DNA of 64,000 nucleotides, taken from positions 248,001-312,000 of the forward strand of contig CAUEEP010000884.1 in NCBI GenBank assembly GCA_958450365.1, read 5' to 3'. Every line of letters starts with the position of its first letter. Position 1 is the first letter of the stretch. The notes below the pieces were generated by a model that made no database searches, was not told where the DNA came from, and saw only the letters and a list, made by a program, of their open reading frames with translations. Made by a program: the position numbers and the translations under genes. Positions 1-34,891 of this stretch are shown here, one piece after another. The stretch comes from Mesorhabditis belari (Eukaryota; Nematoda; Chromadorea; Rhabditida; Rhabditidae).

Positions 1-7
1 TAGCTAA

Positions 8-260
8 TATATATGTCGTAGCGACTAGCCGCTTACGAATGATTCTTTAGCAGCTAGCCGTTAACGAATGATTCTTTAGCGGCTAGCCGTTAACGAACGA
101 TTCTTTAGCAGCTAGCCGTTAACGAATGATTCTTTAGCGGCTAGCCGTTAACGAACGATTCTTTAGCAGCTAGCCGTTAACGAATGATTCTTTAGCGGCT
201 AACCGTTTACGAATCATTCGTTAGCGGCTGAATTTCGTAAGCGGCTACGACATATATATG
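8..260. mobile_element. Foldback element with expanded 30-bp repeat core
   Basis: The left end reads ATATATATGTCGTAGC and the right end reads GGCTACGACATATATAT, an inverted pair. Between them are about six copies of a 30-bp unit containing GATTCTTTAGC and CCGTTAACGAA. The units alternate between two variants (agc/ggc and aatg/aacg), giving a 60-bp higher-order period. The same ends and core words recur at 13,103-13,676 and in part at 56,180-56,410, so this is a dispersed family. No protein is encoded. Confidence 0.6.
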
Positions 261-263
261 TTA

Positions 264-433
264 AGTCCGAATCTGAGGAGACGTCCATCTCCGATCCGGA
301 CGTCCGAATCTGAGGAGATTCATTCTCCTCTGAAACGAACGTCCGACTCAGAGATGGACGTCCGTTTCGGAGGAGAATGAATCTCCTCAGATTCGGACGT
401 CCGGATCGGAGATGGAGGTCTCCTCAGATTCGG
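264..433. repeat. Palindromic sequence
   Basis: The words TCCGAATCTGAGGAGA and GATCCGGACGTCC on the left are repeated as reverse complements on the right (TCTCCTCAGATTCGGA), giving a hairpin of roughly 80-bp arms. It directly abuts the previous foldback element. Nothing indicates a gene. Confidence 0.6.
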
Positions 434-529
434 AAGTAACATATATATATAAAAGAGAAGTATCTGTCCGTCTCTCTGTCCGTCACACTCTGGATCTCGG
501 CTCCACATGGACCAATTTCGACAAACTCG

Positions 530-595
530 TGTCGAGTTTGTCGTGTCGTGTCGTGTCGTGTCGAGTCGTGTCGTGACGTGAAAAAGTCGTGTCGA
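530..595. repeat. GTCGT pentamer microsatellite
   Basis: Tandem GTCGT/GTCGA units. The 434-1,240 stretch around it shows no splice-bounded coding exon that I could recognise. Confidence 0.7.
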
Positions 596-1239
596 GCGCA
601 CCCGGGATAGATATCATTATTGCTGCGGATGGTATCAGGATTAGTCCCGATATTTGCTTTGAAAGATTAAGAGCTAGATTGCTGTATTGTTGCAGAACGC
701 CGCGAGCGTCCTTTAACTCGAGAAATCAAACTAGACGTCAGTCTCAAAGCATTGGCTGGTTATTATTATACTATTATATTATTATTAACTATTATTATTC
801 AAACTATTAACTATTAAAGATTCAAAATTTAAAAGCCGCGCAGAAATGTAACTAAAATCAGAAAATGTTTTATTCTCAAGTCTTTTCATTGCCCGTGAAA
901 GACATTGAATAAGCTAAATTGAAGTAAAATGTTGTTTGTTCATTTTGAACGGCGTCAAAATCAAACGGCATTATTCGTTCCTAGGTATAAACGGATGTGG
1001 ACTAGAATTTGGGTTAAGTTAAAGAGAGTGGATCCCTTTTGATATCCCGCCATGGCGCGCCATCTCTAACGCCCCGACAACCCAACTCAACTCCTCCAAC
1101 GTATTAGAGGGGAGTCCCTGTGAAATGACCGACCTGTACTGCAGTTGCATAGACCCGGAAGATATGTATCTTTATTTACAGTAGTATAATAAGACGGATA
1201 GATTACAAATAAGTGTAAGGGGAAGGGGGGACTCCAAAT

Positions 1240-2532
1240 GAGAGTCTCACTGTCCTCAGGCCCCACGTCCCCTAGGCCCCACTGTCCCCCAGGCCCTCAC
1301 TGTCCTTCTAGGCCCCCACTGTCCTCCAGGCCCTCACTGTCCTTCTAGGCCCTCACGTCCCTCCTAGGCCCCTCACTGTCCTTCTAGGCCCCCACTGTCC
1401 TCCAGGCCCTCACGTCCTTCTAGGCTCCCACTGTCCTCCAGGCCCTCACGTCCTTCTAGGCCCTCACCGTCCTCCCAGGCCCTCACTGTCCTTCTAGGCC
1501 CTCACTGTCCTCCCTAGGCCCCCACTGTCCTTCAGGCCCTCACGTCCTCCCAGGGCCCCACTGTCCTTCTAGGCTCCTCACTGTCCTCCCAGGCCCTCAC
1601 TGTCCTTCTAGGCCCCACTGTCCCCCAGGCCCCACTGTCCTTCTAGGCCCTCACTGTCCTCCAGGCTCCTCACTGTCCTTCTAGGCCCCACTGTCCTCCT
1701 AGGCCCTCACTGTCCTCCAGGCCCTCACTGTCCTTCTAGGCCCTCACGTCCTCCCAGGCTCCTCACCGTCCTTCAGGCCCCACTGTCCTCCAGGCCCCCA
1801 CATCCTTCTAGGCCCCACTGTCCTCCCAGGCCCTCACTGTCCTCCCTAGGCCCTCATGTCCTTCAGGCCCCACGTCCTCCCAGGCCCTCACTGTCCCCCA
1901 GGCCCCTCACTGTCCTTCAGGCCCCTCATGTCCTCCTAGGCCCCCACTATCCTTCTAGGCCCTCACTGTCCTCCAGGCTCCTCACTGTCCTCCTAGGCCC
2001 TCACTGTCCTTCTAGGCCCCTCACTGTCCTCCAGGGCCCCACTATCCTTCTAGGCCCTCACTGTCCTCCTAGGCCCCACGTCCTCCTAGGCCCCACTGTC
2101 CTTCCAGGCCCTCACTGTCCCTCCCAGGCCCCCACTGTCCCCTAGGCTCCTCACTGTCCTTCTAGGCTCCTCACTGTCCCCAGGCCTCACTATCCTTCTA
2201 GGCCCCATGTCCTCCAGGCTCCTCACTGTCCTCCCAGGCCCCATTCCTCTAGGCCCCACTGTCCTCCAGGCCCTCAGTCCCTCCCAGGCCCTCACCGTCC
2301 TTCTAGGCCCCACGTCCTCCTAGGCCCCACTGTCCTCCAGGCCCCACGTCCTTCTAGGCCCCACTGTCCTCCCAGGCCCCACCCTCCTAGGCTCCTAGTC
2401 CTTCTAGGCCCTCACTGTCCTCCTAGGCTCCTCACTGTCCTCCTAGGCTCCTCACTGTCCTCCTAGGCTCCTCACTGTCCTTCTAGGCTCCTCACTGTCC
2501 TTCTAGGCTCCTCACTGTCCTCCTAGGCAATC
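1240..2532. repeat. GC-rich minisatellite, about 18-21 bp unit
   Basis: About 65 imperfect copies of a C-rich unit approximating AGGCCCTCACTGTCCTTCT, with frequent single-base C gains and losses and CTCC/CTTC variants. It is much richer in G+C than its surroundings. Reading frames across it are only repeat translations. The last seven copies are nearly identical, suggesting recent homogenisation at the right edge. Confidence 0.9.
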
Positions 2533-3014
2533 CCAAGGACCGCCCCATCTCGGCAATAAAAGGGATAAGCACAGGGGAGGACACATTTGCATAAGAATAG
2601 ACAAATCATTCAATAATAACAATAGTAACTAAAATATCAGTTTGGCTCGGAGCTGACAAGAATTTACTTTCCGTTTTCTTAACTTCTTAACGTTTTTTCC
2701 TCTTTCTACCCTAATCTTGTCTCCAATTTTTCTTCAATTCATTCATGAAATAAATGTTTAAAAAGACCAATAATTAAAGGAACAAATTTTGGATTGAAAA
2801 AATATCAAATTAAAAATTACAGGTCTCGAAATCCCGGGTCAAATCGACGACCGATCATCGACTCAACAAACCCAAGCAGCCGCCACAGCCTCATCGATGT
2901 ACAGAGAATATAAAAGACAAGGAACAGTGAGGGTCGATTCAATCGATGAAATTTCGTGAATAAAAAGATTTTCAGTTCATTTCGATATTGTTTTCTTGAA
3001 GATTTGTTTGCATT

Positions 3015-3228
3015 TATTGCAAAGCAAGGCTTGTAAAGCAAGGCTTGTAAAGCAAGACTTGCAAAGCAAGGCTTGTAAAGCAAGGCTTGTAAAGCAAGGC
3101 CTGCAAAGCAAGGCCTGCAAAGCAAGGCCTGCAAAGCAAGGCCTGCAAAGCAAGGCCTGCAAAGCAAGGCCTGCAAAGCAAGGCCTGCAAAGCAAGGCCT
3201 GCAAAGCAAGGCCTGCAAAGCTTGCAAA
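3015..3228. repeat. 14-bp minisatellite
   Basis: About 15 tandem copies of AAAGCAAGGCCTGC. The first third carries the variant TTGT in place of CTGC. The unit is not a multiple of three, so long open frames across it simply cycle through the three frames. Confidence 0.9.
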
Positions 3229-3674
3229 GTTTTAGCTAAAAAACCAGGTTTCAATTTATCGCCTTTCCTTGTCCAGGATCATTTGATAATTCGTGAGCTT
3301 TGTGCACGTAAAAAAAACAACTTTGAAAGTTTAATGATGATCAACGATGACCAAGGATTAGATTACTAGACCAAGAAGAATCTAGAAACGATTTACAGTC
3401 CTGTCGAGTTACTGTAGCTTTCGTCTCGAACCAATCATGATCGCCTCCCGGGCCAGTTCAGTTTTCAAAGATTTGCAAGAAACAGTTTCAATTTTTACCC
3501 TTTCTTTACCAGTGCTCATGCAATAAATCTTCTGTTTTCTTAAAAATCTCACGAAAAAAAGTATATTAATAAATTTGAAGTTAAAAGAACGTGAAAACAT
3601 CAAATTTGACTCGGTACTGATGCTTAATCAAAGCTTAATCATTTCTTTCATCAAAACTTGTCAAAATAAAAAGT

Positions 3675-3850
3675 TTTTAGCTGTTTTTAGTTGTTTTTGA
3701 CTGCTTTTAGCTGTTTTTAGTTGTTTTTAGTTGTTTTTGACTGCTTTTGACTGTTTTTAGCTGTTTTTAGTTGTTTTTGACTGCTTTTAGTTGTTTCTAG
3801 CTGTTTTTGACTGCTTTTAGCTGTTTTTAGCTGTTTTTAGTTGTTTTTCT
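3675..3850. repeat. 10-bp minisatellite
   Basis: Tandem units of the form TTTTTAGCTG / TTTTTGACTGC / TTTTTAGTTG. No gene is seen around it. Confidence 0.8.
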
Positions 3851-3964
3851 TTTCAAACATTGATCTTTAATTGACAAAAGCTCTTTTTAACCATACCAAA
3901 AGTTTGATAAATGCTTTGGTTGAAAAATTTGAGCTTTTTGAACAGCGTCAAGCACAAAATTTGC

Positions 3965-4045
3965 AAAGGGAAGCTTCAAGAAAGCTTGAAGCTTCAAGGC
4001 TTCAAGAAAGCTTGAAGCTTCAAGGCTTCAAGAAAGAAGCTTCAA
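3965..4045. repeat. AAGCTTCAAG inverted/tandem repeat
   Basis: Repeats of GAAGCTTCAAGGCTTCAAG that also contain the palindrome AAGCTT, so they can pair with themselves. The 4,050-4,841 stretch to the right is AT-rich with no recognisable gene. Confidence 0.7.
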
Positions 4046-4841
4046 GTTCATTTCTACAGTGGAAAATTTAAGAAATGATTTTAAAATTTAAGAATTTAAA
4101 AGCTTTTCAATATAAAAAGTCGTGTTTTTTTGAAAAACAATATTGAAAGTCAGTTAAAAAGTGAAGGTTTCAAGTTTGAGTATCTTCAATTAAAGGTGGT
4201 GTGTTTAATTGGAACACCGTCTGGAACTAACGAAAAAAAACTAACTAAAACTAACTGACGTCTGGAAGTAACTAAAAAAAATCAGTTATTCTTTACTCAT
4301 TATTTGAAAAGCTTTTGAAGAGAACTAGAAGATTTTAAAAGAAGATTTTAAACTAGAAGATTTTAAAAGAGAACCGAGTTACACGATTTTAAAAGCCAGT
4401 GAAAAATTAAAGGTTTCAAGTTTGAGTAAAGGTGATTGAATTTTGAAATTTCAATTCCTGGAATATTTGGTCGAAACCATTTGGGGGAAATTCGAGCGAA
4501 AAGTTTTATTTCAGGATTAATTTCAACATTTGAACAGATTTCAATTCGATTCTTTTACTTTAGTGATTGATTTGAGAGTTTCTGGAAATCTAGAAACGAT
4601 TTCAAGTTCTGTCGAGTTACTGTAGCTTTCGTCTCGAACCAATCAAACCAATGAACGTTGAATTTGCTTTCATTTGGTAGAAAATTTGATTTCAAATCGA
4701 ATGAAAGGAAATTCAACGTTTTTTCAAAGAAATCCGGCTAAGACACGAGCAAAATGCGTCGATTTCGGATGATAAACGAACGGTAAACGAACGGAAAAAC
4801 GAACCGAGTTAACATATCTACCCTAAACGCATTTTTTTTGG

Positions 4842-5398
4842 TACCCTAAAGTCTCGAGTATAAGTTGATCCGAGTATAAGTTCTGCCTTAATTTACATTC
4901 GCTTTAATTGCTTTGAATTTCTTTTTGTTGGGTTTTTATACATTTTTATTGTTATATAAACTTCTTATTATTGTTCTTGGAGCGCTGGGATACTACAGGG
5001 TGACAGCCTATAACCATTGCTATTTGTTATGTGCATGGATACATCCAGACGATAGTGTTGAAGAAGACGCTTGAAAGGCATCTCTTTCGACCGTCGACGT
5101 GGACTTTGGCCGGATGAAGAGGCCAGGGAGGGATCCATAAGACTGAGCAAGCAAGCAAGCACCGGAGAGGAGCAGGGCGGACGCGCCGAGCCACGCCCGG
5201 AGCAACAAATAACAGCATAAAATTGCTATAAACCTCAATAAATTTACTTCTATTTGTTTACTTCTATTGTTCTTAAAAAGCAAAAAAGTTATGCTGCAGC
5301 GGGGTTCGAACCCTCGACACACCGCACCGTCTCAGCTGTCTCAGCCGTCAATTTGCATGCGAAAACCAAACAGAACTTATACTCGCGACTTTAGGGTA
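4842..5398. mobile_element. Terminal-inverted-repeat element (557 bp) carrying a tRNA-like segment
   Basis: The left end TACCCTAAAGTCTCGAGTAT and the right end ATACTCGCGACTTTAGGGTA are inverted copies with a two-base difference and start and end on TA. The interior holds a GC-rich block (about 5,080-5,210) and, near the right end on the minus strand, a sequence resembling a tRNA T-arm. No transposase frame is visible, so it would be non-autonomous. Confidence 0.55.
5293..5350 (-). other. tRNA-like B-box segment
   Basis: On the minus strand GAGGGTTCGAACCCC matches a polymerase III B box. It is preceded by AGCTGAGACGG, which resembles an A box, but only about 20 bases separate the boxes. That is too short for a full anticodon arm. 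It is probably a truncated tRNA-derived sequence, not a functional tRNA. Confidence 0.3.
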
Positions 5399-6490
5399 AT
5401 AATCGATCAAGAAGAACAGTTTCCAATGCTCCACAATCGATTGTGATTTCCGGCGTGAATCTTTTTGAATCTCTCTGTCTTTCTGTTTTGATTGGAGTTA
5501 TGATTTGTGACCCGAAAGCAGTTGAGTGATACCCTGCCCACATTTTGCCCATTTTCGGAATCCCCTTTCCTCATTCATACAATTAGCCGAATGATAAGGG
5601 AATCAAAAGGGGAAAAGTCGAGAGAACTCCTTCAGAAGAACGGGAGGAAAAGAGAAGAATTGAGAGAAAATCTTCTTGATGATAAGCCCAGTCAAGAGCT
5701 TTTTCCTTTTTATTTTCCCGATAGACGCAAAATATCTTTTCCCATCTAATTTGCGCTCATTTTTACCCTTGTTGTTTTTATAGTTGAACTTTGAGTGTCT
5801 AGCTTTGAGGCTAGCTTATAAGGGCATTGAGACTGCTTGCTTTTAAGCCATTAAAGCATTTCATTCAATCTCGTAGCTTTAATATTTTAGTTGGTAAAAC
5901 TAGAACTATCTTTGCCCTGATTTGATATGAAATTTTCATCTAACTGCAAGAAAGCTTAAGAATTGATTGCAAGAATTGACTTGACGATCTTATCGCTGGC
6001 CCTAGAAAACTCGAAACATCTCTTTCTTTAAGCCAGCCAACATTTCTTTCATTGAGCCAGCCAACATCTCTTTCATTAAGCCATAGCCAGCCAAAGTCTC
6101 TTGCTTTAAACAAGCTAAGCATTTGAATCAAATGCTCTTCGATTATCTTGATCTAATCTTGATAATTCATTCGATTTGCTGGGGTTTTCTCTTTTAAAAT
6201 CTCTCTTTGTTCTCTTTCTCTTTCTTCTCTTTCTCTTTCTTCCTTCTGATCGAAAATTGCTCCAAACTGAATGAGTACCGTTTTTCAATTTTAGTATCGT
6301 TTTTTAAAAGCACATCATTTGATGGAAAGGAAGTTTTCCGGGTATAAAAGTGCCCATTTTTGACAAACACTCGATTTTGCTCGGTTTTCTCCTTTTAATC
6401 AAACTCAGAACTTAAGTTTCAGGTTTCTCAACATTCGACTTGACTTGAGAACTTGGCTTGACCTGTGAGTTCAACATCATTAGGTTTTCT
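5399..6490. other. No gene recognised
   Basis: AT-rich sequence with short repeats of GCCAGCCAACATCTC (about 6,030-6,090) and a CTTTCTCTTTC-type pyrimidine tract (about 6,205-6,245). I see no splice-bounded exon with protein-family signal. Confidence 0.4.
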
Positions 6491-6870
6491 GTGAGTTCAA
6501 ACTCTTAAGAAGTTTTCTTAAGATTCTTAAGATTCTTGTCTTCAAGATTCTTAGGATTCTTGTCTCCTTAAGACTCTTGTCCTCATAAGATTCTTGTCTT
6601 CTTAAGTCTTGTCTCCTTAAGACTCTCGTCTTCTTATAGTTCTTGTCTTCTTAAGTTCTTGTCTTCTTAAGGTTCTTGTCTTAAGATTCTTGTCTTCAAG
6701 ATTCTTAAGATTCTTGTCTTCAAGATTCTTAAGATTCTTCTCTTCAAGATTCTTAAGATTCTTGTCTCCTTAAGACTCTTGTCTCCTTAAGACTCTTGTC
6801 CTCATAAGATTCTTGTCTTAAGATTCTTGTCTTCAAGATTCTTAAGATTCTTGTCTCCTTAAGAGGACAT
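6490..6870. repeat. CTTAAGATTCTTGTCT minisatellite
   Basis: Irregular tandem repeat of AGATTCTTGTCTTC and TTAAGACTCTTGTCTCC variants of about 14-17 bp. Confidence 0.75.
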
Positions 6871-7139
6871 TCGAATGGTATCTTGGTTCGAATGTCTTGA
6901 GTCAAGTCGATTTCTTCACAGCTCAAGTTTCTCAAGTCAAACGATTTTGTTCCAATGCCAATGCCAATTCCAATTTCCTTTGCTCTCTAACAAAAATCAA
7001 AAAAGAACATTAGTTTGTTATTGTTAAAGTGACTGCAAGAATGACTTTGTATCGTAATTTCATTGAAACTTTAAACACAGCCTTTTTTGTTTGAAAATTA
7101 CCAGCAAAACTGGTTTGAGATTATTCTGAACTAATTAAA

Positions 7140-7245
7140 CTTTCTATTTTCCTATTTTCCTATTTTCCTATTTTTCTATTTTCCTATTTTCCTATTTTTC
7201 TATTTTTCTATTTTTCTATTTTTCTATTGTTCTATTGTTCTATTT
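7140..7245. repeat. CTATTTTC octamer array
   Basis: Tandem CTATTTTC/CTATTTTT units immediately upstream of the putative first OATP exon. Confidence 0.8.
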
Positions 7246-7354
7246 TTCAAAGTCTTCAAATCAATACCTAATGATTTTCAGGTGCTTCCAACACTTTCCG
7301 TAGAAGTCCTTTTTTCCATTCAATGATTCGTTAACAAAAAAAGAGCTTTCAAAA

Positions 7355-31539
<24,185 letters not shown>

Positions 31540-31878
31540 ACGGATCACTTCCGAAAGAATTAACTTATTAATTTCGTTTAAATTGAATTAAATTTATTGC
31601 ACAAACATACCCCCAAATTACAAATGCAAAATTCTCCGATTAAATAAAACATAATGTGAGCGACGTTTAATATAGATCAAAAAAGGATTAGACAAACGTA
31701 AGCAAAAATTCACCGTCAATAAACAAAGTTGGGGCTAGATTGGGTTTATTTTACCCGATGAGCAAGAACACAGCATTCGCTTGAAAATTGATATCATGGA
31801 ACAAATATTACAAGTTAAGTAACTTATTAAGCAATGCATAAGTACAGAGTATACAAGAATAAAAACCACTCACAATGG
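31540..31878. other. Convergent 3' ends of the transporter and the minus-strand cluster
   Basis: No coding exon seen. AATAAA at 31,643-31,648 is a plausible polyadenylation signal for the transporter. TTTATT at 31,745-31,750 would serve the minus-strand gene ending at 31,879. Confidence 0.5.
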
Positions 31879-33672
31879 TTACACATCGTCTTCATAATAG
31901 CTTTCGTCCTCCTCCATTTCATCGTCCGTCTTAAATTCACGCGATGAAGGCCTTCGCAGCTTTACGAAACCGTTGCAATCGCCCTAAAACTTAATTTTCA
32001 GACAAAACACCTCAAAAACCAGACCTCAGCATCGTTTGTTTTCGTATTCGGCACGTTTACTCCAACAACCTAAATGTTCAAGCCGTTTAAAACAACATTT
32101 TTTTAATTTACCGAAATTGACAAGAACGATGCTCCATTGATCGTGATTGCGACGGGGCACGGCATTTCAGACCAAGGGATTGATTCGAGAGAACTCACAG
32201 ATGGCACGGCTCTTCTAAAATGAACTTTGTTTGTCGAAATTAATCTACTTTGCTTCAGCTGCTTCCTAACTATAAAAGTTTACCTACTGGCTACTTCTAG
32301 GTTGATCTTCCAAATCATTATCTTCCTCATCAAAAAGCTCGTCTCGTTGTTCACTTCTAAGCCATTCTCTAGCTGCCATCTCAGCTGCTTCGGCATCCTA
32401 AAACGCATTTCTCAATTGTGATAAATTTTTAATTTGTTCGAAACTTAAAGTGGATCGAAATCTAAACATCGAAAGACCTTGAACTGCAGCCACTACGTTT
32501 TAAAAACAACAAATAAAAACCTTGATCTCTTGCTCTAATCGGTTTACATCAATTTGTTTTTCCGTTGATGCATAGTCTAAACACTCGTATTTGAAATAAT
32601 TAAAATCTTTTCAACCTGTAACCATTGCTCTAGCGGTTTCTGCGTCACTTGGTAAGAAGATCTCCATGTCGACTTTTTCATCACAAAAGCTTTGAATTCC
32701 CACGAGAATTTTCTTCCCAAATGCTCTAAATAAAATACATTGACGAATAAATTACAACAAACCGATCAACATTGTTCTCGTTACGTACAACAAAACGCTT
32801 CAAATTTTGCGGTGAATGTTTTGTGACGAAGTAAATGAAAGCATCGGCGCAATCGATCAACTCCAACTCCTCGGTGTGAGCAATAAACTAAAAAATTTTG
32901 ATTATTAATTTTTAAAAATCTATTAATACCAATTCATCGGCGATCTCAGCCTCATCATTCTCAATGTGAGAACATCGCACAAAAGAAACTCGAGAGATTT
33001 CAGCAAGCAAAGCTAAAAAGGTTTATCGTGCTTGATTCTTAATAAAAACAACAAACCTTGTGAGATCGTAAAAGCCGTTAGAACTGAATCGATAAAAAGG
33101 ACGGATGTTGAGTGTTTCAATCCGCCACAAAACTCCAAAACGATGAAAGAAATAGCGCTTTCTTCATCCTAAATTTGTTTTATTAAAAAATTCACAATTA
33201 AATTGCCTGAAAAATGTGAGCCACTTCCACCTCGAGCAGATCATCGGATGGTCTATAAAATGTGCTGAGAGTTTCGAGAACCTAAAAAAATTCTAGCTTA
33301 CTCATTAAGTTAAAGCTAACCTGCCCAAGTATATTGATACCAACAAACGAGAAGTGCTTCGATGAGTTCACCGTTAGAGAACAAACATGGCGATTCGATG
33401 CACATTCCTAAATACGCAAAATTTAAATGGAACATCGGAACATTTAGAACTAACCCCAAGCGCGATGCGCTTCAACACAAATGGAGCGATGGATATTTCT
33501 TGTTCTGACTCCACATATTCCTTAATATCCTCCCATTTCTAAAATTATAAGTTACACGTGGCTATTAAAAGCTAGCACTGTTGCCCACCACATTCTCATT
33601 TGTCAATGCTGCCGAGATTTTCTGCAAATTGCGTGGCGGCGTCTCTTGCCAAGTTGCTTTAGCCTGTGTCAT
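31879..33672 (-). CDS. Unrecognised protein, about 430-450 residues
   Basis: A series of short exons joined by about 50-bp introns. It starts MTQAKATWQETPPRNLQKIS at 33,672 after a TTTCAG acceptor and stops at 31,879. The middle alternates hydrophobic strands and helices (HVCSLTVNSSKHFSFVG, ISFIVLEFCGGL, AEISRVSFVRCSHIEND, DAFIYFVTKHSPQNLKRFVV), a pattern reminiscent of leucine-rich or FTH-type domains, but I would not assign it. The C-terminus is acidic (EFKTDDEMEEDESYYEDD). No signal peptide or membrane span was seen. It is the last gene of the five-gene minus-strand series. Confidence 0.6.
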
Positions 33673-33971
33673 CCTGAAATGGGAACTTTTTCTGGGTATA
33701 CATGAACGTACAATACAAAGTACGAATGAAACAAGTACGAAATCAGGCGCAACCTTGAACTTTCGTGAATAACAATCTCCTCGTTTAATTAATTATTTAT
33801 TGATTTTATATGAACACAACCTTAGAGCATCACTATAGATTCTAAAAGAGAAATACTCGTACACAATGAAAACCGTAAAAAATATCACACTTTGGCAACA
33901 CAAGACCAATGTACATGAATATAAAACGAATTAAAACATAGAAGTTAATAAAAATGCACAAATGAAAATGA

Positions 33972-34775
33972 TTATGATATCGAATATGAATTACGAGTCG
34001 ATGAATTTTTTTCGCTATTTTTCTTCAACGAATAACGCCTCACTTGTTGTAATACCGAGTTCCTGAATTGGGATTGATTATGTGCAGGAAAATATCCACT
34101 TACTGCTAACGTCTTTTGCGAGTCTTCGAGTGAGATTACCGTTTTCGGGAATTGCTTAATCAACACAACCATACTTGGAGAGACACCGTGCGCATGGATG
34201 ATTTGGAAGAGCCGCTGAAAAAAACAGAATTTAGGGAGACATTCCCGATGTAGCTTTGAAAAAATGTTGTAAAATGTACCTCTACTTTTGTGTCAACTTC
34301 CAGCTCGGCGATTTGTCGTTTTCCATCGGGGTAACGTAGTGCGATAGACAATCGTCGTTCTGGTGACGGCGAATCGCCAGAGGCTTGTGAAGTTGAAGCC
34401 ACATTGCTTGCATCTGAACATAAAAATTTGCATGCAACAAAGGTAAGATACTATGTATAGTCTTGCTTGTAATAACCTTAACTTAACATAAAGATTGCGA
34501 AAAAGATTGCGTAAAAAATTGCAGAATATTTGAATTGGCAGACTATTTAAAACTTACGCTGTTGATAAGCAAGTCTACGTATTAATATCTCGCATTTAAT
34601 TCGCCAAATATAAAGCCCACCTAAAGGATCTATTCGCAGACCTTGCAGGCGTTCTACAAAAGAATTTGCATTTGGCGACAAATTTGAGCTTACTTTCTAG
34701 TGCTCGAAAGCGTTTCCTCTCCCAAGGGTTGGATATCCCGTTATCGACAGTATCATCAAATCGCCTCTTTGACAT
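33972..34775 (-). CDS. UBX-domain protein, putative p97/VCP cofactor
   Basis: The N-terminus MSKRRFDDTVDNGISNPW is basic and polar. The next exons hold a short helical stretch (LYIWRIKCEILIRRLAYQQ) and a Ser-rich linker. The C-terminal half is a UBX fold: RRLSIALRYPDGKRQIAELE, then LFQIIHAHGVSP, then FPKTVISLEDSQKTLAVSGYFP. The p97-contacting loop normally reads FPR; here it is FPK, a conservative change. The domain spans about 34,050-34,370. The exact subfamily is not clear. It lies 117 bp downstream of the preceding gene, consistent with polycistronic organisation. Confidence 0.8.
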
Positions 34776-34891
34776 AAAACTGAACCTGAAAGAGATAGAA
34801 ATGTTAACTGCCTAGCCAAATTTTTCTCGCAAAAGATATTCATTGCGTAAGATCACAGAATACGATATTGCAAGGAAATTAAGTCTTAAAA

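Noticed and set aside
5020..5322. 100-codon minus-strand frame (MCRGFEPRCSITFLL..)
   Set aside because: Overlaps the tRNA-like segment and inverted repeat; no family signal and no exon borders.
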